Assembly: GCF_022761125.1 (NCBI RefSeq)
Contig: NZ_JAKWJR010000015.1
Location: 1-64,000, forward strand
From: Nocardioides sp. SR21
Lineage (GTDB): Bacteria > Actinomycetota > Actinomycetes > Propionibacteriales > Nocardioidaceae
Reading direction: 5' to 3'
Length of the DNA stretch: 64,000 nt
Positions 38,695 to 47,190 of this stretch are shown here, piece by piece. Each line of letters starts with the position of its first letter. The stretch's first letter is position 1. The notes beneath the pieces were generated by a model. It searched no databases, was not told the origin of the DNA, and worked only from the letters and a program-made list of their open reading frames with translations. The translations under genes were made by a program, and so were the position numbers.

Positions 38695-40004
38695 GCGATC
38701 TCCACACCGAGGTCCTCGAGGTCGCGCGGGCGCTGATCCGCTGCGACACCAGCAACGCGCCCGGGTACGCCGGCAACGAGACGCTCGCGGCGTCGTACCT
38801 GCACGAGTACCTCACCGACGCCGGCGTCGACTGCGAGCTGGTCGCGCGCGACCCGCACCGCGCCAACCTGGTGGCCCGGATCCCTGGCTCCGGCGAGGCC
38901 CCGTCGTTGGCGTTCGTCGGCCACCTCGACGTGGTGCCGGCCGACCCTCGGGACTGGACGCACCCGCCGTTCGCGGCGGTCGTCGACGAGGGCGGCTGGC
39001 TGTGGGGCCGCGGCGCGATCGACATGAAGAACGAGGTCGCGGCCCGGGCGGTCGCGATGGCGGCGCTCGCGCGCGAGGGCTTCCGGCCGCGTGGCGACCT
39101 CTGGCTGATCGCGGTCGCCGACGAGGAGGACGGTACGGCGGACGTCGGCATGCGGTGGCTTCTCGAGGCCCGGCCCGACATCCGACCGGACCTCGCGATC
39201 AACGAGGGCGGCGGCGAGCGGCTGCCGCTGGCCGACGGGCGTGTCGTGCAGACGGTCAGCATCGGCGAGAAGGGCACGTTCCCGGCCCGCGTCGTCGCGG
39301 TCGGCGAGGCCGGCCACGCGTCGACGCCGGACGTCGGGGCGAACGCCGTACCGCTCCTGGCCGAGCTGCTCCGCCGCGTCGGGCCGGGCATGCCCACGCC
39401 CCAGGAGTCGCCGCACGTCGACGCGATGCTGGCGGTGCTGCTCGGCGGGTACGACGACCGCGGCGAGGCGCTGCGTGACGCGGCCGCGCTGCACCCGGTG
39501 CTCGCGCACACGATCCCGGCGCTGGGCGGCATCACGATGGCGCCGACCCTCCTCGAGGGCTCGTTCAAGCGGAACGTGATGCCGGCGCGGGCGTCGGTCG
39601 AGCTCGACTGCCGGATCCTGCCGGGCACGACCGAGGCGGACGTCGAGCGCGCGGTGCGCGGGCGGCTCGGCTCGGACCTGCCCTACGAGCTGGAGTGGCC
39701 GGAGGAGCTGGTCGCGGGCAGCGCGTCCTCACCGGAGACCGGGCTGATGGACGCGATCTCGCGGGTGCTGGTCGCCTCCGGCGACGACGCGGAGCTGCTG
39801 CCGATGCTGTGCACGGGGTTCACGGACTCGGTCTACCTGCGCGCGGCGGGAACCCCGACGGCATACGGCTTCAGCCCGTTCCGCTCGACGTCGGCGGAGG
39901 TGCTGACGGCGGGGTTCCACAACGCCGACGAGCGGGTGCACGTCGACGACCTGCTGCTGTCCGTGGAGTTCCACGTCGCGCTGGCGAAGGAGCTCCTGGG
40001 TTAG
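38691..40004 (+). CDS. M20-family metallopeptidase
   Basis: A 437-residue zinc amidohydrolase of the ArgE/DapE/carboxypeptidase G2 family. Metal ligands are visible in FVGHLDVVPADP (His and Asp) and GRGAIDMKNEV, the catalytic glutamates in VADEEDGTADVG and the dimerisation-domain lid in GEAGHASTPDVGANA. Such enzymes remove N-terminal or C-terminal amino acids from small peptides or acyl amino acids. The ATG overlaps the S9 peptidase stop, so both peptidases are co-expressed. The stop shares TTAG with the convergent ABC ATPase gene. Confidence 0.92.
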   Translation: MSDLHTEVLEVARALIRCDTSNAPGYAGNETLAASYLHEYLTDAGVDCELVARDPHRANLVARIPGSGEAPSLAFVGHLDVVPADPRDWTHPPFAAVVDEGGWLWGRGAIDMKNEVAARAVAMAALAREGFRPRGDLWLIAVADEEDGTADVGMRWLLEARPDIRPDLAINEGGGERLPLADGRVVQTVSIGEKGTFPARVVAVGEAGHASTPDVGANAVPLLAELLRRVGPGMPTPQESPHVDAMLAVLLGGYDDRGEALRDAAALHPVLAHTIPALGGITMAPTLLEGSFKRNVMPARASVELDCRILPGTTEADVERAVRGRLGSDLPYELEWPEELVAGSASSPETGLMDAISRVLVASGDDAELLPMLCTGFTDSVYLRAAGTPTAYGFSPFRSTSAEVLTAGFHNADERVHVDDLLLSVEFHVALAKELLG

Positions 40005-40657
40005 CCGAGCGGGCGACGCCACTCCGCGACGCCGGCGTCGAGGTGCAGCTCGGCATCGGTCTGCTCGGCGGCCTCGGGGTCGTGCGTGGCCATCACGACG
40101 ATCGCGCCGCGGATCGCCTCGACCCGCAGCGCCGCCACGGCCTTCTCGCGGTTGGCCGCGTCCAGGTCGCTGGTCGGCTCGTCGGCGAGCAGGACGTCGG
40201 CGCGCGCGGCGAGCGCGCGGGCGATCGCGACCCGCTGCTGCTGACCGCCGGACAGCTCCTCGATCAGGTGGTTGCCGGACTCCTCGAGCCCGACGGCGGC
40301 CAGCGCCTCCTCGGTGCGCCGGTGCGCCTCCTCGGCGTCGACGCCCTGGCTGAGCAGCGGCACCACGATGTTCTCCGTGGCGGTCAGGGACGACGCCAGG
40401 CCGTTGCCCTGGGGCACGACGACGACGCCCAGCCTCGCCGCCTGCTCGCGGTCGGTGAGCACGGTGTCGCCGAGGTGCACGGTTCCTCCGGTCGGGCGCA
40501 GCGCCGCGGCGAGGGCCCAGAGCAGCGTGGACTTCCCGGCGCCGGACGGGCCGGTGACCGAGACCAGCTGCCCCGGTCGCACCTGCAGGTCCAGCGGCTG
40601 GAGCGCCACCAGGTCGTCGTACGACACGGTCAGCGCCTCGGCGCGCAGATCACTCAT
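40001..40657 (-). CDS. ABC transporter ATP-binding protein (LolD/MacB-like), canonical signature
   Basis: A 218-residue ATPase with Walker A GPSGAGKSTLLWALAAAL, signature LSGGQQQRVAIARALAA and Walker B VLLADEPTSDLDAA. It overlaps the preceding ATPase gene by 8 bases. Together with the degenerate ATPase and the FtsX-like permease it forms an exporter-type ABC system that works on periplasmic or membrane substrates. It ends in a convergent overlap with the M20 gene. Confidence 0.92.
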   Translation of the reverse strand: MSDLRAEALTVSYDDLVALQPLDLQVRPGQLVSVTGPSGAGKSTLLWALAAALRPTGGTVHLGDTVLTDREQAARLGVVVVPQGNGLASSLTATENIVVPLLSQGVDAEEAHRRTEEALAAVGLEESGNHLIEELSGGQQQRVAIARALAARADVLLADEPTSDLDAANREKAVAALRVEAIRGAIVVMATHDPEAAEQTDAELHLDAGVAEWRRPLG

Positions 40658-41504
40658 CGACCTTCTCCTCCGCGATCAGGACGTAGCCGTCGTCCGTGAG
40701 GTGGAAGCGGACCAGGGTGCCGGGCAGCAGGTCCTCGCGCACGTGCAGCGGCAGGGGCAGGAAGCCGTCGGGCGTGACCACGGCGTACTCCTCGCCACTG
40801 CGGCCCTCTCCCCCGACCCGGCCGTCGCGGATCGTGATCGTGCGCGGCAGGAACGCCGCCACGTCCGGGTCGTGGGTCACGATGACGACCGTGGTGCCGA
40901 GCTGACGGTTGGCGTCCGCGATCGACGCGAGCACCTTGTCGCGCGCGGCGTGGTCGAGCTGGCTGGTCGGCTCGTCGGCGAGCAGCAGGCCGGGCCGCGA
41001 CGCCATCGCGACGGCCAGCGCGGCGAGCTGCCGGTGCCCGGGGGTCAGCGTCGCGAGCGGCGTGTGCGCCTCGGCCTCCAGACCGACCCCGGCGAGCACC
41101 TCGTCCGGCTCGGGCAGGTCCTTGCCGGTCTTGCGCGCGGCGCCCTGGGCGAAGCGGACGTTCTCGTACGGCGTGTAGTACGGCAGCAGGTTGCGGCTGG
41201 CGCCCTGCAGCATCAGCGCCACGTCCTTCGCCCGCATCTCGTCGAGCTCGCGGGGCGTGGCCTGCGACAGCTCGATCGCGCCGACGTGCACCTTGCCGGC
41301 GCTGGGCTTGAACACGCCCGCGAGCAGGCTCAGCAGCGTCGACTTGCCGGCGCCGGACGGGCCGAGCAGGCCGACCATCTCACCCGGCGCGACGTCCAGG
41401 TCGACGCCGGACAGCGCCGCGACCTCGTGCCCCTCGGACCGGTAGATGTGCACCAGTCGTCGCGTGCTGACACGGGTGCCGTGGGTGCTCCCCTGCATGC
41501 TCAT
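40650..41504 (-). CDS. ABC transporter ATP-binding protein with degenerate signature motif
   Basis: A 284-residue ATPase. Walker A (GPSGAGKSTLLSLLAGV), Walker B (LLLADEPTSQLD) and the switch histidine (VIVTHDPDV) are intact, but the signature LSGGQ is replaced by LTPGHRQLAALAVAMA. A C-terminal extension (about residues 235-284) is not found in the partner ATPase. If the two ATPases pair, one of the two composite ATP sites would be non-canonical. ATG at 41504 overlaps the permease stop as ATGA; a second ATG two codons later is possible. Confidence 0.9.
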   Translation of the reverse strand: MSMQGSTHGTRVSTRRLVHIYRSEGHEVAALSGVDLDVAPGEMVGLLGPSGAGKSTLLSLLAGVFKPSAGKVHVGAIELSQATPRELDEMRAKDVALMLQGASRNLLPYYTPYENVRFAQGAARKTGKDLPEPDEVLAGVGLEAEAHTPLATLTPGHRQLAALAVAMASRPGLLLADEPTSQLDHAARDKVLASIADANRQLGTTVVIVTHDPDVAAFLPRTITIRDGRVGGEGRSGEEYAVVTPDGFLPLPLHVREDLLPGTLVRFHLTDDGYVLIAEEKVDE

Positions 41505-44500
41505 AGCGTCTCCCGGAGCCGTCGGATGTCGGAGCGTCCGGCCAGCGCCCGGCCGATCAGCACGCTGCCCAGGCCGAGCACCACCAGCGCGCCCAGCGTG
41601 GCGAGCACGACACCGCCCCACGCGGTGCCGAGGTCGAGCGTCGAGACCTCGGGGGCCGCGGCGAACAGCGGCACGATCGGCAGCGCGAGCCGGGCACCGA
41701 TCAGGCCGGCGAGCGCACCGGCTGCGACGCCGACGACCACTGCGGGCAGCTGCGCGGCGACCGCCATCGCGCCGATCGAACGCGAGGGCACGCCGCTCAT
41801 CCGCAGCGCCGCCAGGTCGCGGGTGCGGAACCGCCAGCTGCTGGCCGCGCTCACCACCAGCACCAGCAGCGCGATCACCAGCGCCGCCGCTCCGATCAGC
41901 GCCGCCAGCTGGAGGCTCCACGCGGCGGTCGACTCGTCGTACCCCTGGCGGACGCCGGCGAGCGACGTCGTGCCGGAGAGGTCGACGCCGTGCTCGTCGA
42001 GCGCCGCGGTGACGTCGGCGAGCAGCGCGTCGTCGTCCTCGGCGAACCACAGCTCGATCACCGCCGACGACGTGATCGCGCTGCCGCGCTCGACCAGGTC
42101 GAGGTTCACGACCGCCGTCTCGGTCGGCGACGCGGGGACCCGCTCGAGCGTCGCGACCCGGGCCGCGTCGCTCTCCTCGCCGTCGATGTTCACGAGCGAG
42201 AACCTGTTGTCGTCGCTGCCCGGCGGCAGGTCACCGGCGACCAGCGCCGGAACCGTTCCCGGCAGCCAGACCTGGGACATCGTCAGCTCCGAGGCGCCGT
42301 TGCCGTGCACCTCGATCGTCAGCTCCTCGGGGTCGTCCGAGATCGGCGTGACGCTGCCGTCGTTGGCGTCGTCGAACGGCGCCCAGAGGTACGCCGGCCC
42401 GAGGTCGACCGGGTCGTCACCGGTGTCGGACACGCCCACCAGGTTGCGGAACGTCGCGCTGCCGTCGATGGTCGCGCCGGGCAGCGTGCGCAGCCAGATG
42501 CCGGTCAGGTAGCAGCCCTCGCGGCACCCGACGGGGACGTCGACGGGCGTGTGCTCGGCGGGTTCCGAGAGCTCGCCGAGCAGCACCCGCAGGGTCTCGC
42601 CACGCTCGTTGATGATGTCGAAGCCGAGCTGCACCGGGTGCGGCTCGCCGTCGAGGCGCTTCGAGCGCAGGGTGGAGTCGTCGATGTCGACGGTGAGGCT
42701 GCTTCCGGTGATCTGGATCGGCTCGGCCTCGGGGACCGCGATCCGGTCCCAGAGCGCCGGGTCCGGTGCGCCGCCGGGGAACAGCGCGATGTCCTGGAAC
42801 TCGTCGGGCACCACGGCGAGCGTGCTCGACGCGTCCTTGCCCGGCGGGATCAGCCGCACCACCGGGGTGACCAACTCGCCGTCGGGGTCGACCTCGTCGA
42901 GCGCGTTGCGCACCGCAGCGAGGTCCGGCCCGACCACGTCGGCGACCAGCGCTGCGCCGGCACCCTGCTCGGAGGCGGACGCCCGGTTGCGGTCGCCGAC
43001 CAGCAGCGCGTCCGCGGAGAACACCGCGAGCGCGGAGGCGAGCGTCACGATCGCGACGATCCGGCGGGTGGCCGGGCTGCGGGCGGCGTCGAGGAAGCTC
43101 ACGCCCGCGCGGACGCGGCCGTTCCTCAGGAACCGTCGGCCCGCGACGGCCGCGATCGGCGTGGTCAGGTGCGCGAGCACCATGCCGACGACGATCGCGA
43201 GCAGGCCGGGCGCGGCCAGGGCGATCGGACCCTCGAGACCGCCGGTGGCGAACAGCACGACGACGGATCCGGCGCCCGCGATCACCAGCGCCTCCGCGAC
43301 GCCGAGCGCGAAGCCCGTCGGCCGCGGCGGCACCCGGCGCAGCAGCGTCTCGACCGGCTCGCGGGAGACGCGCAGCACGGCGAGCACCGTGACGGAGGTC
43401 AGCACCACGGCCGCGAGCACGACCGCCGCGACGAGCGGGACGCCGAGCTCGAACGGCGCGCTGCCCGGCAGCACCGACGTACGTGCCAGGGCGACGCCGG
43501 CGACGGCGAGGAGGACGCCGGGTACGACGCCGGCGAGCGTGACGGGCAGCAGCTCGCCGAGCAGCAACCGCCGCGCGCCCTGGCGGCCGCGCCCGCGCAG
43601 CCGGGCCAGCGCCACCTCGGGGCGGCGCTGCTCGGTGACGGCGAGGAGCACCAGCCAGAGCACGACCACGGCGAGCAGGCCGAGCTGCGCCATCAGCAGG
43701 GGGACGGTGATCCGCGACTGCTTGGTCTGCTCGCGGATCTCGTCGGCGATGTCGGGGAGGCCGGAGTAGACGTCGATCGAGACGCCGTTGGCGGGGTCGC
43801 GCCGGGCGTCGTCGGCGAGCCGCTCGATCTCGTCACCGAGGGCGAGGACGTCGTCGACACCGACGGCGTCCGCGTTCAGGGGGTAGCCGACCGTGGACGC
43901 CTGGTTCGGCAGCGGCGGCATCTCCGAGGAGTCGAACGTCCCGCGCTCGGTCAGCCAGATGTCGTGCTGGACGTGGGGCGGCGGGGTCGAGTCGACGACG
44001 CCGGAGAGGCCGGTGAGGTTCAGGCCGAACCAGTAGTCGTCGCGCTGCTGCTCGTAGATCCCGGTGACGACCAGCGGGACGCTCGGCACCACGGTCCGCT
44101 CGCCGCGGTCGCGCGGGATGCCGGAGACCCGGACCGTGTCGCCCGCGCCGAGCCCGAAGTTCTCGGCGTCGGCCTCGCTGATCGCGATCTCGCCGGCGGC
44201 GTCGGGACAGGAGCCCTCGACCATCGTGACGTGCTCGCACTGCCCCTCGCGCCAGATCAGCTGGCCGCGCGGGTCGGAGGAGGCGCCGGGCTCGGAGACC
44301 ACGAGCGCGGAGTAGCCCAGGACGGGGTCGCCGTACGAGCCGCGCAGGTCCTCGGGCAGCTCGTCGGCGACCACCTCGGGCGAGGGCGGGTCGGTGCGGT
44401 TGTGGGAGGCGAACGTGAAGCCGCCGAGCTGCGTCGTGCCGGTCATCTGCAGACCGGCGACCGCGGCCGGCGTCCGCGCGATCGAGATGTCGGTCAGCGC

Positions 44501-44608
44501 CTGGCGCATCGCCCGGTCGTACATGGGTGCGAACGCCGCACACGCGGTGATCAGTGCCGCCAGCGTGGCGATCGCCACCGCCTGGAACGGCCGGTACCTC
44601 AGCCTCAT
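41501..44608 (-). CDS. Large FtsX-like ABC permease
   Basis: A 1035-residue membrane protein with an N-terminal membrane helix (residues about 10-30), a large extracytoplasmic domain, then a FtsX-type helix cluster near residues 300-460, another extracytoplasmic domain (about 525-870) and a final four-helix block (about 880-1025). This two-module arrangement is that of MacB/YknZ-type or LolC/E-type exporters whose permeases couple ATP hydrolysis to pulling on substrates outside the cytoplasmic membrane. It is one long gene feeding two ATPase genes downstream by ATGA overlap. Cysteines in the ECD (GCREGCYLTG, QCEHVTMVEGSCPD) suggest disulfides. Substrate unknown. Confidence 0.88.
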   Translation of the reverse strand: MRLRYRPFQAVAIATLAALITACAAFAPMYDRAMRQALTDISIARTPAAVAGLQMTGTTQLGGFTFASHNRTDPPSPEVVADELPEDLRGSYGDPVLGYSALVVSEPGASSDPRGQLIWREGQCEHVTMVEGSCPDAAGEIAISEADAENFGLGAGDTVRVSGIPRDRGERTVVPSVPLVVTGIYEQQRDDYWFGLNLTGLSGVVDSTPPPHVQHDIWLTERGTFDSSEMPPLPNQASTVGYPLNADAVGVDDVLALGDEIERLADDARRDPANGVSIDVYSGLPDIADEIREQTKQSRITVPLLMAQLGLLAVVVLWLVLLAVTEQRRPEVALARLRGRGRQGARRLLLGELLPVTLAGVVPGVLLAVAGVALARTSVLPGSAPFELGVPLVAAVVLAAVVLTSVTVLAVLRVSREPVETLLRRVPPRPTGFALGVAEALVIAGAGSVVVLFATGGLEGPIALAAPGLLAIVVGMVLAHLTTPIAAVAGRRFLRNGRVRAGVSFLDAARSPATRRIVAIVTLASALAVFSADALLVGDRNRASASEQGAGAALVADVVGPDLAAVRNALDEVDPDGELVTPVVRLIPPGKDASSTLAVVPDEFQDIALFPGGAPDPALWDRIAVPEAEPIQITGSSLTVDIDDSTLRSKRLDGEPHPVQLGFDIINERGETLRVLLGELSEPAEHTPVDVPVGCREGCYLTGIWLRTLPGATIDGSATFRNLVGVSDTGDDPVDLGPAYLWAPFDDANDGSVTPISDDPEELTIEVHGNGASELTMSQVWLPGTVPALVAGDLPPGSDDNRFSLVNIDGEESDAARVATLERVPASPTETAVVNLDLVERGSAITSSAVIELWFAEDDDALLADVTAALDEHGVDLSGTTSLAGVRQGYDESTAAWSLQLAALIGAAALVIALLVLVVSAASSWRFRTRDLAALRMSGVPSRSIGAMAVAAQLPAVVVGVAAGALAGLIGARLALPIVPLFAAAPEVSTLDLGTAWGGVVLATLGALVVLGLGSVLIGRALAGRSDIRRLRETL

Positions 44609-44654
44609 CCCGCCCTCTCCCGGTCACAAACCCCGCCACTCTCTCATCCGTACG

Positions 44655-44695
44655 CTGTGACATCGCCGCCGGTTGCAGGATCGTGACCGTCACAG
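44655..44695. promoter_or_regulatory. Divergent promoter region with CTGTGAC ... GTCACAG arms
   Basis: Between the FtsX-like gene and the alpha/beta hydrolase, CTGTGAC (44655-44661) and GTCACAG (44689-44695) are exact inverted copies 27 bases apart, and GTGACCGTCAC (44683-44693) is itself a small near-palindrome. They sit in the 103-base divergent spacer, the expected place for an operator. The spacing is unlike a CRP site. Confidence 0.35.
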
Positions 44696-44711
44696 CCTGG
44701 AGAGGAAGCCG

Positions 44712-45437
44712 ATGACGCAGTCCGTCGTGGTCGAGGAGACCCCGCTCGACGACCAGCCGCCCGCCCTGCTGGTGCGCCCCGCCGACGGTGGCACCGGTCC
44801 CGCGGTGCTGTGGCTGCACTGGCTCGGGCACAACCGCAACGACCGCACCCAGTTCCTCCCCGAGGCGCACCGGCTGGCGCAGCAGGGCGTCGTGTCGCTG
44901 CTGCCGCAGGGCGTGTTCCCCTGGCTCGAGGACCCGGCCGGCGACGAGACCGACCGCGACGCGGTAGCGCGGCAGGCGCGGCGTACTCGAGCGGCGTACG
45001 ACCACCTGGTGGGGCTGCCCGGCGTCGACCCGTCGCGGGTGGCGGTCGCCGCGCACGACTACGGCGCGATGTTCGGGCTCACGCTGCGCGACGTGCCGAT
45101 CCACGCGATGGTCGTCGCCGCGCCGGACGCGACGTGGGACCACTGGTTCCGGAAGTACTGGCACGGCGACGCCGACCTCGGCGCGGCGTACGGCGAGCAG
45201 TTCGAGGAGTTCGACCCGCTCGCGGGCGCGGCGCTGCGGCAGGACTCCCTGCTGCTGCAGTGGGCCGAGAAGGACGAGTACGTCGACCCCGCGGTGCCCG
45301 GTCTCTACGCGGCGGCGGCGCCGCGGGCGGCCTCGACCGTGCACGAGCGCTACGACCACCAGCTCGGCGACCGGGTCATCGCGGAGCGGCTCGCCTTCCT
45401 GGAACGAGCGCTGCTCGGCGGTAGCGTGACGGCGTGA
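44712..45437 (+). CDS. Alpha/beta hydrolase with an Asp at the nucleophile elbow
   Basis: A 241-residue alpha/beta hydrolase. The elbow reads AAHDYGAMFG (D116 at the nucleophile position), where most family members have Ser; an Asp there is the hallmark of haloalkane dehalogenases, epoxide hydrolases and fluoroacetate dehalogenases. H37-W38 (LHWLG) lines the oxyanion region, E186 or D188 in WAEKDEYVDP is a possible acid, and H216 in YDHQLGD the likely base. ATG at 44712 follows AGAGGAAG; an upstream in-frame start is less likely. It overlaps the cupin gene as GTGA. Substrate unknown. Confidence 0.8.
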   Translation: MTQSVVVEETPLDDQPPALLVRPADGGTGPAVLWLHWLGHNRNDRTQFLPEAHRLAQQGVVSLLPQGVFPWLEDPAGDETDRDAVARQARRTRAAYDHLVGLPGVDPSRVAVAAHDYGAMFGLTLRDVPIHAMVVAAPDATWDHWFRKYWHGDADLGAAYGEQFEEFDPLAGAALRQDSLLLQWAEKDEYVDPAVPGLYAAAAPRAASTVHERYDHQLGDRVIAERLAFLERALLGGSVTA

Positions 45438-45925
45438 GCTATCCCCCGCCGACCTACCACGGAGACGGCGGCGAGCAGACCGCCTGGCTGCGTGGCGTCA
45501 ACCAGCCCGCCGAGCTCGGCCTCCGACAGGGCGGCGCCGCCCACTACCTCGCCACCGGCGCGTCCACCGACGGACGTTTCGGGCTCTACCGCTGGGACAT
45601 GGGTCCTCGCGCCGGCGGCCCGGACCCGCACTTCCACCGGACCATGAGCGAGTCCTTCTTCATCCTGTCGGGCACCGTGATGCTGCACGACGGCAAGGAC
45701 TGGCGGGAGACCGGCGCGGGCGACTTCGCCCACGTGCCGGAGGGCGGCGTCCACGGGTTCCGTAACGAGTCGGACGAGCCCGCGTCGATGCTCATCCTGT
45801 TCGCGCCGGGCGCCCCTCGCGAGGCCTACTTCGAGGGTCTGGTCGACCTGGCCGAGGGCCGCTGGAAGCCGACCGAGCAGGAGCTCGCGGACTTCTTCGT
45901 GGCGCACGACAACCACTTCATCTGA
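45434..45925 (+). CDS. Cupin-domain protein
   Basis: A 163-residue single-cupin protein. Motif 1 is visible as DPHFHRTMSESFFILSGTVML (His, His, Glu ligands) and motif 2 as HVPEGGVHGFRN. A metal-dependent small-molecule enzyme or binding protein is expected. GTG at 45434 overlaps the stop of the Asp-elbow hydrolase, so the two are coupled; both could act on one compound. The product stops three bases before the convergent GNAT gene. Confidence 0.88.
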   Translation: MSYPPPTYHGDGGEQTAWLRGVNQPAELGLRQGGAAHYLATGASTDGRFGLYRWDMGPRAGGPDPHFHRTMSESFFILSGTVMLHDGKDWRETGAGDFAHVPEGGVHGFRNESDEPASMLILFAPGAPREAYFEGLVDLAEGRWKPTEQELADFFVAHDNHFI

Positions 45926-45927
45926 GG

Positions 45928-46500
45928 TCAGCCGCCGAGCTGCGCGAGCAGCGGGTCCCGCAGGCCGACGCAGTCGAGCGCCCAGAACGGCTCGCAGTAG
46001 ACGAGAGCGCCGGTCATCCACTCCTCGTGGCTGTCGAAGGTCACGACCTGGAAGGCGGGGGCCGGGATCCGCGTCGACGGCGCGGTGAACCCGAGCGGGC
46101 CGGCCGCCGACCAGCCACGGGCGCTGTAGAAGCCCGGGTCGCCCTCGAGGAACACCGCCGGCGCGCCGAGTCGCTCGGCCTCGCTCTGGGCCGCGGCCAG
46201 GAGCTCGGTGCCGATGCCCTTGCCGTGGTGCTCGGGCGCGACCGACAGCGGGCTCAGCACCAGGACCTCGACGAGCGCCTTCCGCGCATCCACCCACGAC
46301 CGGCTGAGCTGGACGTGGCCGACGACCCGGCCGTCCACCTCGGCGACCAGGCTGGCTCGGGTGCTGCCGGACTCGTCGAGAACGGTGACCAGGTGGGCGA
46401 CGGTCGGGCCCTCGTCCGGGCCGAAGGCGGCCTCGACGACCTGCTGGATCTGCGCGGCGTCGGCGGGCTCCGCCGGACGGATGCTTGACTTGAAGTTCAC
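45928..46500 (-). CDS. GNAT-family N-acetyltransferase
   Basis: A 190-residue acetyltransferase. The acetyl-CoA motif is LSPLSVAPEHHGKGIGTELLAAA (here cited as VAPEHHGKGIGTEL), with the family lead VLVLSPLSVAPE and following AVFLEGDPGFYSARG. Such enzymes move acetyl from acetyl-CoA to an amine. The start is uncertain: GTG at 46500 or 46512. The divergent SDR gene begins at 46522, so the start codon lies within the likely shared promoter. Substrate unknown. Confidence 0.85.
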   Translation of the reverse strand: MNFKSSIRPAEPADAAQIQQVVEAAFGPDEGPTVAHLVTVLDESGSTRASLVAEVDGRVVGHVQLSRSWVDARKALVEVLVLSPLSVAPEHHGKGIGTELLAAAQSEAERLGAPAVFLEGDPGFYSARGWSAAGPLGFTAPSTRIPAPAFQVVTFDSHEEWMTGALVYCEPFWALDCVGLRDPLLAQLGG

Positions 46501-46508
46501 TTTAACTT
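46485..46508. promoter_or_regulatory. AT-rich inverted repeat in the GNAT/SDR divergent promoter
   Basis: TTGACT (46485-46490) is followed by AAGTT-CACTTT-AACTT (46493-46508), an inverted repeat in an otherwise GC-rich region. The closeness of repeats to a -35-like element resembles a MerR-type promoter. It overlaps the start codon of the GNAT gene and lies just before the SDR ATG, implying a short leader. Weak evidence. Confidence 0.35.
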
Positions 46509-46521
46509 GCACGCTCCTGTC

Positions 46522-47190
46522 ATGCCTGTCGCTGTCATCACCGGAGCATCCCAGGGCCTGGGCCTCGCCCTCGCCACCCATCTTGCCGAGTCCGGCTGGA
46601 CCATCGTCGCGGACGCGCGGGACGCGCCCCGGCTCGCCGCCGCGGTCGACGCCCTACCGGGCGGGTCGCACGTCGCCGTACCGGGCGACGTGGCCGACTC
46701 GTGGCACCGCGGCGCGCTCGCGGCCACCGCCGCCGACCTCGGCGGCGCCGACCTGCTGGTCAACAACGCGAGCACCCTCGGGGCGAGCCCGCTCCCCCGG
46801 CTCGCCGACCTGGATCCGTCGACGTACGCCGCGATCCTCGACGTCAACGTCGTCGCACCGGTGGCGCTGGCCGGGCTGCTGCTGCCGCAGCTGCGGGAGC
46901 GCCGCGGTCGGATCGTGAACATCACCTCGGACGCGTCGGTCGAGCCGTACGCGACCTGGGGCGGGTACGGCTCGTCGAAGGCTGCCCTCGACCACGCCAG
47001 CCGGGTGCTGGCGGCGGAGGAGCCCTTCGTGCGGGTGTACGCCGTGGACCCGGGCGACCTGCGCACCGCGATGCACCAGGCGGCGTTCCCGGGCGAGGAC
47101 ATCAGCGACCGGCCGCTGCCGTCGACGGTGGCGCCCCGGCTGCTGTCGCTGGTGCTCGGCGACGCCGCGAGCGGGCGGCTGGTCGCATGA
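46522..47190 (+). CDS. Short-chain dehydrogenase/reductase
   Basis: A 222-residue SDR. NAD(P)-binding TGASQGLG follows MPVAVI; NNAS is present; the catalytic residues are in NITSDASVEPYATWGGYGSSKAAL (Ser, then Tyr-x3-Lys as YGSSK). The protein is short by about 20-30 residues at the C-terminus compared with classical members. ATG at 46522 gives the usual start. Its stop overlaps the QueA-like gene as ATGA, so it is translationally coupled to that gene. Confidence 0.9.
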   Translation: MPVAVITGASQGLGLALATHLAESGWTIVADARDAPRLAAAVDALPGGSHVAVPGDVADSWHRGALAATAADLGGADLLVNNASTLGASPLPRLADLDPSTYAAILDVNVVAPVALAGLLLPQLRERRGRIVNITSDASVEPYATWGGYGSSKAALDHASRVLAAEEPFVRVYAVDPGDLRTAMHQAAFPGEDISDRPLPSTVAPRLLSLVLGDAASGRLVA

